Part shown: positions 19,101 to 26,552 of the stretch, piece after piece
Numbering within the stretch: position 1 is the stretch's first letter
Layout of the letters: each line of letters opens with the position of its first letter
Source of the DNA: CAYJPA01 sp964371945
GTDB taxonomy: Bacteria; Chloroflexota; Chloroflexia; Thermomicrobiales; UBA6265
Reading direction: 5' to 3'
DNA: 64,000 bases
Assembly (NCBI GenBank): GCA_964371945.1
Contig: CAYJPA010000014.1
Span: 15,764 to 79,763, forward strand
Made by a program: the position numbers and the translations under genes
The notes under the pieces: model-generated
Told to the model about the DNA's origin: nothing
Seen by the model: the letters and a program-made list of their open reading frames with translations, nothing else
Databases searched by the model: none

Positions 19101-19171
19101 CTTCGCCAATCGCATCGCCAACCGGTTCTCCAACTCCGAGACCGACGTCAACACCAATCGGCAACGGTTAA
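16109..19171 (+). CDS. GT-C-like membrane protein fused to an NHL beta-propeller
   Basis: This is a 1020-residue protein in three parts. Residues 1-480 are about eleven membrane helices of the same class as the preceding gene, but the catalytic-looking acidic pair is replaced (LGHHALSISESQLADSGY). Residues about 520-630 repeat the outer motif of its neighbour (SVQWPYRWYFRDFPDAEVW). Residues about 650-950 contain at least five NHL-type blades, each with a GNARIEYFDALGTF-like strand (GQFNQPRGIAVSPDGEQIFV; GNERVQVFGLDGTFIRAFG; GNARISVFSSTG). The last 65 residues are Ala-Ser-Pro low-complexity repeats. It starts 91 bases after the previous stop with GAGG at the ribosome site. The partner role with the upstream gene, and an outer-facing propeller, are inferences. 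Confidence 0.8.
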   Translation: MAETTIGEQSQRTPFLERTVNLTTISWTTIAWIAVVVVAVAFRLPDLGHHALSISESQLADSGYRFYSGHTTGPGNDLSNVGPVALILEAFAFFLFGASDISARIVPALLGIAMIPMVLGLRPAIGNTRALGAASLLALSPIAVYTSRIATREIFVSAFSLLVIVAFVRFGLAGQTDDARRRWALIAGAALAATFGSGPSSISVVIAIGIALGATTLLDANPDNAIRRSLAAARETKDSGYYLLIGFGFALLTLFSRLFTDFTALAGIGETVADWARLVTTASSATPTQFFLLAVLAYEIFAIVFALVAAFRKPPSDHGSLPWSVFAMWFAAALLLFSFSSGGAAEHAIHVALPVLLLGGGALGEVISDLDPRQIVGGRTGLLALALVGFTIAAISEIVLLSRINDAADDGQAVFEAIATIALAVAPLGIGVYVLARADRASGQIGRAGATVLLAAAIFLGAYTLRSSIMLSFYNAGKSTELLAQKTSTRAVDQIVRRVTNLSRDTTLDDGSARDPEGGHGLTIAIDRSVQWPYRWYFRDFPDAEVWAVGQTPLSGAQVLIAPDETGMAEAGYGPRAFPTINRVPSTYLAPEFGTILRSIFFPNRWEDGARYLLFRTMSTTAEPETVTIGLVGELANRIVPDTGPFGLYEKIGAGNGRGQFNQPRGIAVSPDGEQIFVVDMGNARIEYFDALGTFIDSWGDSDSSDLGLAKTDSGLGPTGIAVGPDGLIYVADTWDHRVVILDNTGRIVREFGQFADTADAPEASVEQGSFFGPRAIAIANDEIYVVDTGNERVQVFGLDGTFIRAFGGAGSLPDQLLEPVGIAIDADGRVFVADSGNARISVFSSTGVALEQWPVDAWNGNQYFEPYLAFDDAGLLYASSSSTSSVEVYDPTGTLVLAIHQVGADQLDQPVGLAWTPEGSLLITDKGRNAVFRYTPIVESVLPVDDGTGSLEEELAASPVASPVVDEGIPEEQSSPASPAASPMASPFASPVASRRASPIASPTGSPTPRPTSTPIGNG

Positions 19172-19187
19172 TTGAGGAGGGACGGCA

Positions 19188-20624
19188 ATGACCAGGCTGC
19201 AGCAGGTTCATCTCCCGAAAACGCGGTCCATGTGGCTGCAGGAAGCGCTCGCGCTCGAACCCGACGCGGATCGTGTTGAGCCGATCACGGGAGCCTACAA
19301 AGCAGATATTTGCATCGTAGGCGGTGGATACACGGGACTGTGGACCGCGCTTCGGATCAAGGAGCTGGATCCCTCGGTCGATGTCGTCCTAATTGAGGCG
19401 GACATTTGCGGTAGCGGTGCCAGCGGCCGCAACGGCGGTCTCGTTCTCGGTTGGTGGTATAAACTCGCGACATTGATCAAGATCTGTGGTGAGGAAGAGG
19501 CGCTCCGCCTCGTCAAGGCAGCCAGCGGCGCCATCTCCGAGATCGGCGCGTTCTGCGAGCGACATGGCATCGACGCTCATTTCCGCCAGTGCGGCCGTCT
19601 TCAAACTGCCACCACGCCGCTTCATCTCGGCAAATGGGAAGAGACCGTCGCCACAACCGAACGGTACGGGCTTGACGCGTTCGACCGGCTGATGCCAGAA
19701 GAGGTTTCAGCGCGCGCTGGTTCCCAGGTCTACCAAGGCGGTGTGCTCGAAAAGGATTCGGCGACCGTGCAGCCAGCGCTCCTGGCTCGAGGAATGCGCA
19801 TGGTCGCCATCGAGCAAGGCATCAAAATCTTCGAAAAGTCGCCGGTGGTATCGATCGATCGCGGGAACCCGCCCGTCGTCCGAACGGCGCATGCCGCCAT
19901 TGTCGCCGGCAAGGTGATCCTCGCCACGAACGCGTGGACAGCGTCATTGCACGAAGTGCGCCGGCATATCATTGTCGTTTCGACCGATATGATCGCAACC
20001 GCACCGATTCCCGAGCGACTCAAGGAGATCGGTTGGTCAGGCGGCGAATCGATTACCGACTCCCGCCTCATGGTGCACTACCACCAGGTCACGCACGATG
20101 GCCGAATTGCGATCGGGCGGGGAAGCGGAGCACTCGCGTATCTCGGTCGCGTGACGAGCGCGTTTCAGGGTGTTCGGGCGAAGGCGGATGTCGTCGAACA
20201 GGGATTGCGGAAGCTCTATCCGCAACTGGCGGACGTGCCAGTTACGCACAGATGGGGCGGGCCGATCGATCGGAGTCGATCCGGCACCCTCGTCTTCGGC
20301 AAGCTTGGCGGCGATCCGAGAGTCCTGTACGGAATCGGCTATTCGGGCACCGGCGTCGCGCCATCGGTGCTCGGCGGGAAAATCTTGGCCTCGACCGCGC
20401 TCGATCGGGTCGACGAGTGGTCGACCACGCGCCTGAACCAGGGTCCGGTGCTGCTCTATCCCCCCGATCCCGTCCGGTTCTTCGGCGGCATCGCGGTCAG
20501 GCAGGTGCTCACGAAAAAAGAGGAGGGTGAGGAGGACGGAGTCGTTCCGAGTCAACTTGCGGTCAAGATTTCCGCACTCGCCGAGCCGACCCTTCCGCGA
20601 AATCTCGATCGCTCCACCCCTTGA
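19188..20624 (+). CDS. FAD-dependent amine oxidoreductase (DAO family)
   Basis: This 478-residue enzyme has the Rossmann FAD motif CIVGGGYTGLWTALRI (41-56), the ribose-binding acidic residue at the end of VVLIEAD, and the GSGASGRNGGLVLGW loop that lies over the isoalloxazine ring. The C-terminal cofactor contact is YGIGYSGTGVAPS. The pattern resembles gamma-glutamylputrescine oxidase and related amine oxidases. It begins 17 bases after the NHL protein with a GAGGAGGG ribosome site, so it may share that transcript. Six bases separate its stop from the convergent polyamine-type binding protein, which hints at a shared amine substrate. Confidence 0.88.
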   Translation: MTRLQQVHLPKTRSMWLQEALALEPDADRVEPITGAYKADICIVGGGYTGLWTALRIKELDPSVDVVLIEADICGSGASGRNGGLVLGWWYKLATLIKICGEEEALRLVKAASGAISEIGAFCERHGIDAHFRQCGRLQTATTPLHLGKWEETVATTERYGLDAFDRLMPEEVSARAGSQVYQGGVLEKDSATVQPALLARGMRMVAIEQGIKIFEKSPVVSIDRGNPPVVRTAHAAIVAGKVILATNAWTASLHEVRRHIIVVSTDMIATAPIPERLKEIGWSGGESITDSRLMVHYHQVTHDGRIAIGRGSGALAYLGRVTSAFQGVRAKADVVEQGLRKLYPQLADVPVTHRWGGPIDRSRSGTLVFGKLGGDPRVLYGIGYSGTGVAPSVLGGKILASTALDRVDEWSTTRLNQGPVLLYPPDPVRFFGGIAVRQVLTKKEEGEEDGVVPSQLAVKISALAEPTLPRNLDRSTP

Positions 20625-20630
20625 CCGACG

Positions 20631-21857
20631 TTATGGGATTGTCGTCGGGGTTCCATCAACCTCCGGTTCGGTCAACAGCCAGTCGTTGAACCGCAACGTT
20701 ATTGCCTCTAGATTGTCCGCCCACCAGTTCCAGTTCTGCACGAATTGGACCGATTTGTTGATTAGCGAGCTTGGCAACTGCGTTGCTCGATCCGCACGCA
20801 ACAATTCGAAAGCGCCAGGATTAACCGGTCCAAACGGAACGAGGCGACCGAAATTCGCGCTCGGTACCGCGCGTGTCGCGAAATTGATGAAGTCCATCGC
20901 GAGATCGCGATTCGGCGCACCCTTAGGAACGACCCAGGCGTCAGCCGAAAGCATCCCGCCGTACCACTGGAAGCGCACCTCGTCTCCAACACCAAGCTGC
21001 CATGGCCGTACGTTCCAGGCACTCGCCATACCGACTTGACCGGCAACGACCAGCTCAACCGGCTGCTTGCCGTCCTCATACCAAACCGCCACGTGATCAC
21101 GGATCGCATCCAGCCGGGCGAAAGCCCGCTCGACATTCAGTGGATAGAGATCTTCCTTCAAAACGCCATCGGACATCAGGGCAAACTCGAGCGTTCCGAC
21201 CGGACTATGACGCAGCGCCCGCAGATTCAGTGGATCTGGTTCTTCGTCCTCAACGATCGGTTTGACATCCCAAAAGTCCTCCCAGCCCTGCGGGACATTT
21301 GAGGAGCCTGCTGGGTAGACCACGACGGTCGAGAAGAAGGCCGCGCCGACGCCATACTGCAGCGCAATCTCGGGAAAGAGCTGAGACTTGTCGACAACCG
21401 CGTAGTCGATCGGTTCCAGGTATTGCGCCCGTGCAAGAGCAATGACCTGCTCCATTGGCAGAGTCATCACATCCCAGGTGACTGACTCCTGCTCGACCTG
21501 CTCCCGGAAGCGGTCGACATCCGCGATTTTGATCTGAAAGGCGGCGCCAGTTGCCATCGAGAAGGGATCAAAGAAGGCCTCCTCCTGAGCGCTTTGGTAG
21601 TCGCCACCCCAACCGGCCATGGTCAAGGTGCGCCCAGCCCATTTTTCCGGATTGGAGTATCCGGCCACGGGCGACGCGATCGGGCCCTGGGTTGCGGTCG
21701 GCGCCAATTCAGGCTCGGCGGTCGATGTCGGCGTTAGCTCTTCCTTGGGTTCGTTGTCGTCTCCGCAGGCCGACAGCGCGACCGCCAACCCCGAACCACC
21801 AAGGAGTCCTAGCGCCCGTCGGCGAGTCATCGATCGTCGTCCAGATTCGAGCCCCAT
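20631..21857 (-). CDS. Tat-exported lipoprotein, polyamine-type ABC substrate-binding protein
   Basis: This extracellular solute-binding protein has 408 residues from ATG 21857 (GGAG nine bases upstream); an ATG at 21830 is also possible, and the open frame runs to 21956. The leader has a twin-arginine run SMTRRRALGLLGGSG and a lipobox LSAC-GDD, so it should be a Tat-exported lipoprotein. A Thr/Pro/Glu linker follows, then a type II binding fold (WAGRTLTMAGWGGDYQSAQE; VVYPAGSSNVPQGWEDFWDV; ADAWVVPKGAPNRDLAMDFI) typical of PotD/spermidine or related receptors. No permease or ATPase genes are adjacent, so it is an orphan here. Confidence 0.86.
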   Translation of the reverse strand: MGLESGRRSMTRRRALGLLGGSGLAVALSACGDDNEPKEELTPTSTAEPELAPTATQGPIASPVAGYSNPEKWAGRTLTMAGWGGDYQSAQEEAFFDPFSMATGAAFQIKIADVDRFREQVEQESVTWDVMTLPMEQVIALARAQYLEPIDYAVVDKSQLFPEIALQYGVGAAFFSTVVVYPAGSSNVPQGWEDFWDVKPIVEDEEPDPLNLRALRHSPVGTLEFALMSDGVLKEDLYPLNVERAFARLDAIRDHVAVWYEDGKQPVELVVAGQVGMASAWNVRPWQLGVGDEVRFQWYGGMLSADAWVVPKGAPNRDLAMDFINFATRAVPSANFGRLVPFGPVNPGAFELLRADRATQLPSSLINKSVQFVQNWNWWADNLEAITLRFNDWLLTEPEVDGTPTTIP

Positions 21858-21957
21858 AAACCAATGCTCCAAGCAACCAGATATCCCCTGATCAAATCGT
21901 CCGCGCTTCTCATATTGGGCATTCGCTCTAGCCATGGGCAATTCGCCCGGTTTCACG

Positions 21958-21980
21958 GTGCAATCTTACCGTTATTGCAC
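21958..21980. promoter_or_regulatory. Inverted repeat in divergent promoter region
   Basis: GTGCAA (21958-21963) and TTGCAC (21975-21980) are exact inverted copies separated by 11 bases. They lie about 100 bases before the binding-protein start and 160 bases before the M81 peptidase. Size and location suit a dimeric regulator controlling one or both genes. No cognate regulator is adjacent, and a six-base arm can occur by chance. Confidence 0.35.
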
Positions 21981-22141
21981 ATACGGGGTACGATGTACGA
22001 TCACAAAGACGTTGCCGATTTCAACTACAGTCCCTAGCGCGTCCCCGTGCGATGCTAGGATGACGAACCGACCGGAGCGCCTCGGAGTCGCACCCAGAGC
22101 TCATGAGAGGACGAAGAACGTAGAATCCGATTCGAATCGCG

Positions 22142-23608
22142 TTGGCCGGGTTCGCACATGAGACGAATACTTTCGCGCCCTGGCCGGCCGATCTCGAGGA
22201 TTTCCAAGCCAATGGCTACTTCAGCGGAGACGAATTGCGATCGCGGGCGGGAACGAACAGTGTGGTCGGCGGCGTGGTCGACGCGATCGCGGCTGACAAC
22301 TCGCTCGAGTTGGTCCCACTGACCGCAACCAGCGCAATCCCGGGAGGTCTGGTCACGGCGCGGGCAGCGAACCAAATCGAAACAGAGATCGTCGAGGGAC
22401 TCCTGGCAACGCGACCGGATGCAGTCGTGCTTGATCTCCACGGCGCAATGGTCACCGAGATCAGCGATGATGGCGAAGCGACTACGCTGCGAAAGGTGCG
22501 GGAAGCAGTTGGGGCAGAGGCGCCGATTGTTGCGGTGCTCGATCTCCACACGAACATCTCGCACGAGATGATTCGATACTCAGACGTGCTGATCCCTTAC
22601 CACACATACCCGCACGTCGATCTCGCTGAGCGCGGAGCAGAAGCGGTCAACTTGGCAAAGCGAGCGGCGCTTGGCGAAGTCAGACCTAGTTCGTTCCTGA
22701 CCAAGATTCCGATGATGCCTCCAGGGCCGAAGCAGTATTCGGGCGTTGAACCAACGGTCTCGATTATGAACCGGGCGTTTGAGTTGGAACGATTGCCAGG
22801 AGTGTTGAATGTCGGTGTCGCATTTGCGTTTCCCTATGCCGATTGCCCGTTTCCCGGCATGGGCGTGGTCGCCACGACGGACAACGCGCCCGACCTTGCC
22901 GAACGATGCTCGCAGGAGCTTGCAGATTTCATTTGGGAGCGCCGCGAGGAGTTTCGGCCGGAGGCGATGACTGTCGAAGCTGCGATCCATGAGGCGATGG
23001 AATCAGTGGAAGGTCCGGTCGTTCTCGCCGATCTCGGTGACAATCCTGGCGGCGGGACCGCCTGCGATGGAACTAAATTGCTCTGGGGACTGCTCGATCT
23101 GGGCGCGCCCAACTCCGCCCTGGCGGTTATCGTCGATCACGAGGCACTTGAAACGGCGATCGCCTCCGGCGAGGGGGCAACGATCTCGATCCAACTCGGC
23201 GGAAAGACCGACGACCTTCACGGCTATCCCGTACCGATCACCGCCGTCGTGCGCTCCCTGTCGGACGGTCACTTCATCTATGAGGGGCCGATGAACGCGG
23301 GCGTTGCCGGCACGCTCGGGCGAACGGCGGTACTGGTCTGCGAGGGGCGACACGGCAACACGGTCGAGGTGATCGTTTGCGAGCGTCGGGTGCAAGCGCT
23401 TGACGCGGCGATCTTCCGATCTCAAGGAATCGAACCGGCCGAGCGGAAGATCCTGGTCGTCAAGTCCGCGGTTCATTTCCGCGGATCGCTCGCGCCGATC
23501 GCAAAACGGATTATCGAGGTTAACACGCCGGGCTTGACCAGAATCGATTTCACCCGATTTCCATACCGGCGGTTGCCAAGACCGATCTGGCCGCTCGACG
23601 ATATATAG
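22142..23608 (+). CDS. M81 family metallopeptidase (MlrC-like)
   Basis: This protein of about 488 residues is related to microcystinase C, a metal-dependent hydrolase of linear peptides. Motifs are AGFAHETNTFAPW at the start, VVLDLHGAMVTE (about 97-108) and AVLDLHTNISHEMI (metal-site Asp and His), PGPKQYSGVEPT, and LADLGDNPGGGTACDGT. The only conventional start is TTG 22142, but homologues begin with M-R-I-A before AGF; the same frame upstream reads I-R-I-A-L from an ATT codon at 22130, after an in-frame stop at 22121. The rare ATT start would restore the first beta strand. The gene is divergent from the binding protein. Confidence 0.88.
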   Translation: MAGFAHETNTFAPWPADLEDFQANGYFSGDELRSRAGTNSVVGGVVDAIAADNSLELVPLTATSAIPGGLVTARAANQIETEIVEGLLATRPDAVVLDLHGAMVTEISDDGEATTLRKVREAVGAEAPIVAVLDLHTNISHEMIRYSDVLIPYHTYPHVDLAERGAEAVNLAKRAALGEVRPSSFLTKIPMMPPGPKQYSGVEPTVSIMNRAFELERLPGVLNVGVAFAFPYADCPFPGMGVVATTDNAPDLAERCSQELADFIWERREEFRPEAMTVEAAIHEAMESVEGPVVLADLGDNPGGGTACDGTKLLWGLLDLGAPNSALAVIVDHEALETAIASGEGATISIQLGGKTDDLHGYPVPITAVVRSLSDGHFIYEGPMNAGVAGTLGRTAVLVCEGRHGNTVEVIVCERRVQALDAAIFRSQGIEPAERKILVVKSAVHFRGSLAPIAKRIIEVNTPGLTRIDFTRFPYRRLPRPIWPLDDI

Positions 23609-23766
23609 GTGTCGCCGAGGCTGGATATGATTCATGGTTGCCGTTTGCCGTATGGAACGGTACCCTGACCATGCCACGGCAAATGCGCGGTGGTCTGTGA
23701 GACTCTGGCCAGCGCGCTTCATCCCGTGCCGGCCACAGCGGCGATGGCCGGAGGATCGAGAACAGC

Positions 23767-24030
23767 ATGGACACCTATAACATTTATATGGACGAAATCC
23801 CTACCGGGAGCGAGCTCGACGGGGAAGCCGGCTACGAAGTCGAATTTCGGGTGGCGGCAAACAGCCAGGACGACGGCGATCCCGAGAACAACGCGGTTCT
23901 CGCGGGACTTGATCTTGTCGACTTGATCAATCTTCGCGACGCGATCCAGGGCGAGATCGACAACTTCGCGCTGATCGCGCTCGAGGCGCTTTCTGACGAA
24001 GACGACGTTGTAGAGGAAGCAGAGCCGTAA
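23767..24030 (+). CDS. Small acidic hypothetical protein
   Basis: This 87-residue, strongly acidic protein starts at ATG 23767 with GGAGG 13 bases upstream. It opens MDTYNIYMDEIPTGSELDGE, has a leucine-rich central helix (AGLDLVDLINLRDAIQGEID) and ends in a Glu/Asp tail. No membrane segment, metal motif or known domain is recognised. It stands alone between the M81 gene and the ABC-F leader; codon use matches its neighbours. Confidence 0.6.
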   Translation: MDTYNIYMDEIPTGSELDGEAGYEVEFRVAANSQDDGDPENNAVLAGLDLVDLINLRDAIQGEIDNFALIALEALSDEDDVVEEAEP

Positions 24031-24068
24031 GGGCTGCGGCGGCGAACGTTTGACACGAACCGGCGGCG

Positions 24069-24186
24069 GTGCGACGCGGCCGAGGGAAAGGCTTCAGGTT
24101 TGACAGAGTAACTCCTCACCCACTTATTCGCGTGGTGATCCGGTGATTTCGATCGCTTCATCTGCGATCCACCGGCTCAGAGGAGT
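24069..24186 (+). promoter_or_regulatory. Structured leader of the ABC-F gene, possible translation attenuator
   Basis: The 160-base interval before the ABC-F start holds several linked elements. ACTCCTC at 24111-24117 is an exact complement of GAGGAGT at 24180-24186, the ribosome site for ATG 24190. Between them are nested stems CCGGTG/CACCGG (24140-24145 with 24170-24175) and GATCG/CGATC (24151-24155 with 24165-24169). A GTG-started 25-codon frame (24069-24146) runs across ACTCCTC. This is the geometry of leader-peptide attenuation seen for some ABC-F and resistance genes. Against it, a TTGACA at 24100-24105 could be a -35 box, which would leave ACTCCTC outside the message. Confidence 0.4.
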
Positions 24187-24189
24187 TTC

Positions 24190-25809
24190 ATGCTAACTGT
24201 CAGTAATGTTTCGAAGCGCCTTGGCGATCAGCTCGTACTCGATCGCATTTCATTCACGGTTAATCATGGAGATCGGATCGGTTTGGCCGGCCCGAACGGG
24301 GCCGGCAAATCGACGCTTCTCGCGATCATGTCAAAACGGCTTCCAGCCGATACCGGCTCCGTATCCATGCCTCCCTCGACCACCATCGGTTTTCTTCGTC
24401 AGGGGTTCGCCGACCTGCAAGGCGGCACGCTCGGGATGATGCTGGACGAGCAGCTTCGCGGACTGTTATCCGCCGCCGAACGATTGACGCTCGCAACGGA
24501 GGATCTTTCGAACCCGGCCATCGAACAATCCACGAGTCTTGCCAGGTTTGCCGATGCGACGGAGCAGTTCGAGGACCTCGGGGGTTACGCGACTGTCGAC
24601 GAGCTCACTCTGTTGCTAGGCAAGTTCGGACTCGGTCGAGTGCCATTCGATACACCGTTGCACGAGCTCTCCGGCGGCGAAAAGACGCGAGCAGGCCTGG
24701 CCGCGATTCTTGCCGCCCGGCCCGATTTGTTACTGCTTGATGAGCCCACGAACCACCTCGATCTCGACGCGTTGCTCTGGCTGGAGGAATTCGTGCGGTC
24801 GTACCGGGGAGCGATCGTGATCGTTTCACACGATCGTGTCTTCATCGACAAGACCGCATCCCAGATTTTGGAGCTCAGTGACGAATCCAGGTCCGTAACT
24901 GCTTATCCCGGCAACTACAGCGCATACATTGCCGCGAAGCAACGGGCCGCCGAAGCGCAATTGGATGCTTTCGAGCGTCAACAGCGCGAGATTCAACGAA
25001 TCGAACGCGACATTCGCGCGGTCGCGTCTCACGGCCAAAAGACGGAGGGCGAAACCACCAATGACTACATACGAGGGCGCGCGAAGAAGGTGGCCCGCAC
25101 TGCCAAGGTTCGAGAGCGCAGGCTAGAAAGAGTTCTTGATTCGAGCGATCGGATCGAGAAGCCGGGCAAACGATGGGGTTTGGCGCTCGAGCTGGACGCG
25201 GTCAAACCGAGCGGTCGAGACGTGATCATTGCTGACCGGGTCATTCTCCGGTTTGGCGAGCGAACGATCCTGAGCGGCATTGACCTGCACATTCGAGCGG
25301 GCGAACGGGTAGCGTTGGTGGGCCCAAATGGCGCCGGGAAATCGACGCTCCTGCGCGTGCTGTCAGGTCGAATGGCCCCGGAGTCAGGGACGGTCAGACT
25401 TGGCGCGGCGGTCGAGCTCGGGATCTATGACCAGGAACAAGAGAATGTCGATCTGGGCCGTTCGGCGCTGGATCAGGTTCGCTCAGCGAGCTCCGGAGAG
25501 GAGAGCGAAATCAGGACGTTCCTGCACAGGTTTCTCTTTACCGAGGATCAAGTACGCCGGCCAGCCGGCGAGCTTTCGTACGGAGAGCGCGCCCGGCTTT
25601 CGCTCGCATTGCTCGTGAGAAGGGGAGCGAACGTCTTGTTACTGGACGAGCCGCTCAATCATCTCGATCTGGACGCGCGTGAGCGCTTCGAGGATGCCCT
25701 ATTGGACTTCGACGGTGCGGTTGTAATCGTGTTGCACGACCGCTACGCGATCGAGCGGTTGGCGACCCGGGTGATCGAACTTCGAGATGGCAAGCTCAAC
25801 GAGCGCTAA
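24190..25809 (+). CDS. ABC-F family ATPase (ribosome-associated)
   Basis: This 539-residue soluble protein has two ABC domains and no membrane part. Domain 1 has Walker A GPNGAGKST (34-42), signature LSGGEKTRAGLAAIL and Walker B LLLLDEPTNHLDLD. Domain 2 has a second GPNGAGKST, signature LSYGERARLSLALL and LLLDEPLNHLDLD. The charged linker between them (AAEAQLDAFERQQREIQRIE and on) is the P-site tRNA-interaction motif of ABC-F proteins, here long and Arg-rich, which is closer to antibiotic-resistance ABC-F members than to EttA. No C-terminal coiled-coil of the Uup type is present. Whether it protects against a drug cannot be told from sequence. Confidence 0.9.
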   Translation: MLTVSNVSKRLGDQLVLDRISFTVNHGDRIGLAGPNGAGKSTLLAIMSKRLPADTGSVSMPPSTTIGFLRQGFADLQGGTLGMMLDEQLRGLLSAAERLTLATEDLSNPAIEQSTSLARFADATEQFEDLGGYATVDELTLLLGKFGLGRVPFDTPLHELSGGEKTRAGLAAILAARPDLLLLDEPTNHLDLDALLWLEEFVRSYRGAIVIVSHDRVFIDKTASQILELSDESRSVTAYPGNYSAYIAAKQRAAEAQLDAFERQQREIQRIERDIRAVASHGQKTEGETTNDYIRGRAKKVARTAKVRERRLERVLDSSDRIEKPGKRWGLALELDAVKPSGRDVIIADRVILRFGERTILSGIDLHIRAGERVALVGPNGAGKSTLLRVLSGRMAPESGTVRLGAAVELGIYDQEQENVDLGRSALDQVRSASSGEESEIRTFLHRFLFTEDQVRRPAGELSYGERARLSLALLVRRGANVLLLDEPLNHLDLDARERFEDALLDFDGAVVIVLHDRYAIERLATRVIELRDGKLNER

Positions 25810-25814
25810 GAAAC

Positions 25815-26552
25815 TCAGTCCGGCCTTCGACCGCCAAAAACGGCGAGCTCGAAGTATTTGAAGTAACAGTCGACATCGTCGAAGCCGGCCTCAACCAGCC
25901 AAGCGCACTGCTCTTCAACCGGAGCGAGCACGTTTGCCGGCTTGTCCTCGCGTTCAAAGTACTCACCCGCGACCTGGGCCGGCGTCCGGCCCGTACCGAG
26001 CTGGCTCTGATACGCGACCAGCGAATCGATCATCGAGCGGTCGAACTGCTCCTCCAGCCACTCCGTCGGGGAGGCCACATGTTCGGCATTGAGAAACATC
26101 CCGCCAGGGGCAATCAACGAATAGATCTCAGAATAGAGTGCGCGCTTCCGCTCGTGGGTCAGGTGATGAATGGCAAATCCGGAAACGACGGCGTCGTACG
26201 GAGCGTCGTGCGCGACGCGTTCAACCCAAGTTGGACTCGCAAGATCGGCGAGGATGAACCTCGGTAACGAGATGTCGGCCTCGAGCAAATCGCGCGCCGC
26301 ATCCATCATCGGTTCGGAAAAGTCGACCAGGTAGGCGCGTGCATCGGGGTACTGGGCGAGAATCGCAATCGCGAGCAATCCCGATCCAGATCCCAAATCA
26401 AGGAACCGGCCGATCGGCCTGCCGCTGGCGGCAAGCAATCTCAGCATGATCTCAATCTGGTCGCTGGCATAGGGTATGCCGCCGCGAACACCTTCGAGAA
26501 ATCGCTTTACGAGCCAGTCATTTTTCCAGACTTCATCGGGACGATGCGCCAC
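25815..26552 (-). CDS. Class I SAM-dependent methyltransferase
   Basis: This protein has 245 residues from GTG 26552 (GGAG six bases upstream); the frame is open to 26765 but the extra N terminus is Cys/Arg/Ser-rich and not protein-like. SAM motif I is FLDLGSGSGLLAIAIL, motif II ends in AYLVDFSEPMMDAA with the ribose-binding Asp, motif III is DAVVSGFAIHHLTHERKRAL and motif IV GGMFLNAEHV. The architecture is Methyltransf_12/25-like; the substrate is unknown. It converges on the ABC-F gene with a five-base gap. Confidence 0.86.
   Translation of the reverse strand: MAHRPDEVWKNDWLVKRFLEGVRGGIPYASDQIEIMLRLLAASGRPIGRFLDLGSGSGLLAIAILAQYPDARAYLVDFSEPMMDAARDLLEADISLPRFILADLASPTWVERVAHDAPYDAVVSGFAIHHLTHERKRALYSEIYSLIAPGGMFLNAEHVASPTEWLEEQFDRSMIDSLVAYQSQLGTGRTPAQVAGEYFEREDKPANVLAPVEEQCAWLVEAGFDDVDCYFKYFELAVFGGRRPD

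Noticed and set aside
18826..19164. Antisense repeat-rich frame with GDATGDANGDA pattern
   Set aside because: It is the reverse reading of the Ala-Ser-Pro tail of the NHL protein and has no independent support.
24100..24130. TTGACA at 24100 taken as the definite ABC-F promoter
   Set aside because: No acceptable -10 box lies 16-18 bases downstream (TTATTC or TATTCG only), so it is kept only as an argument against the attenuation model.
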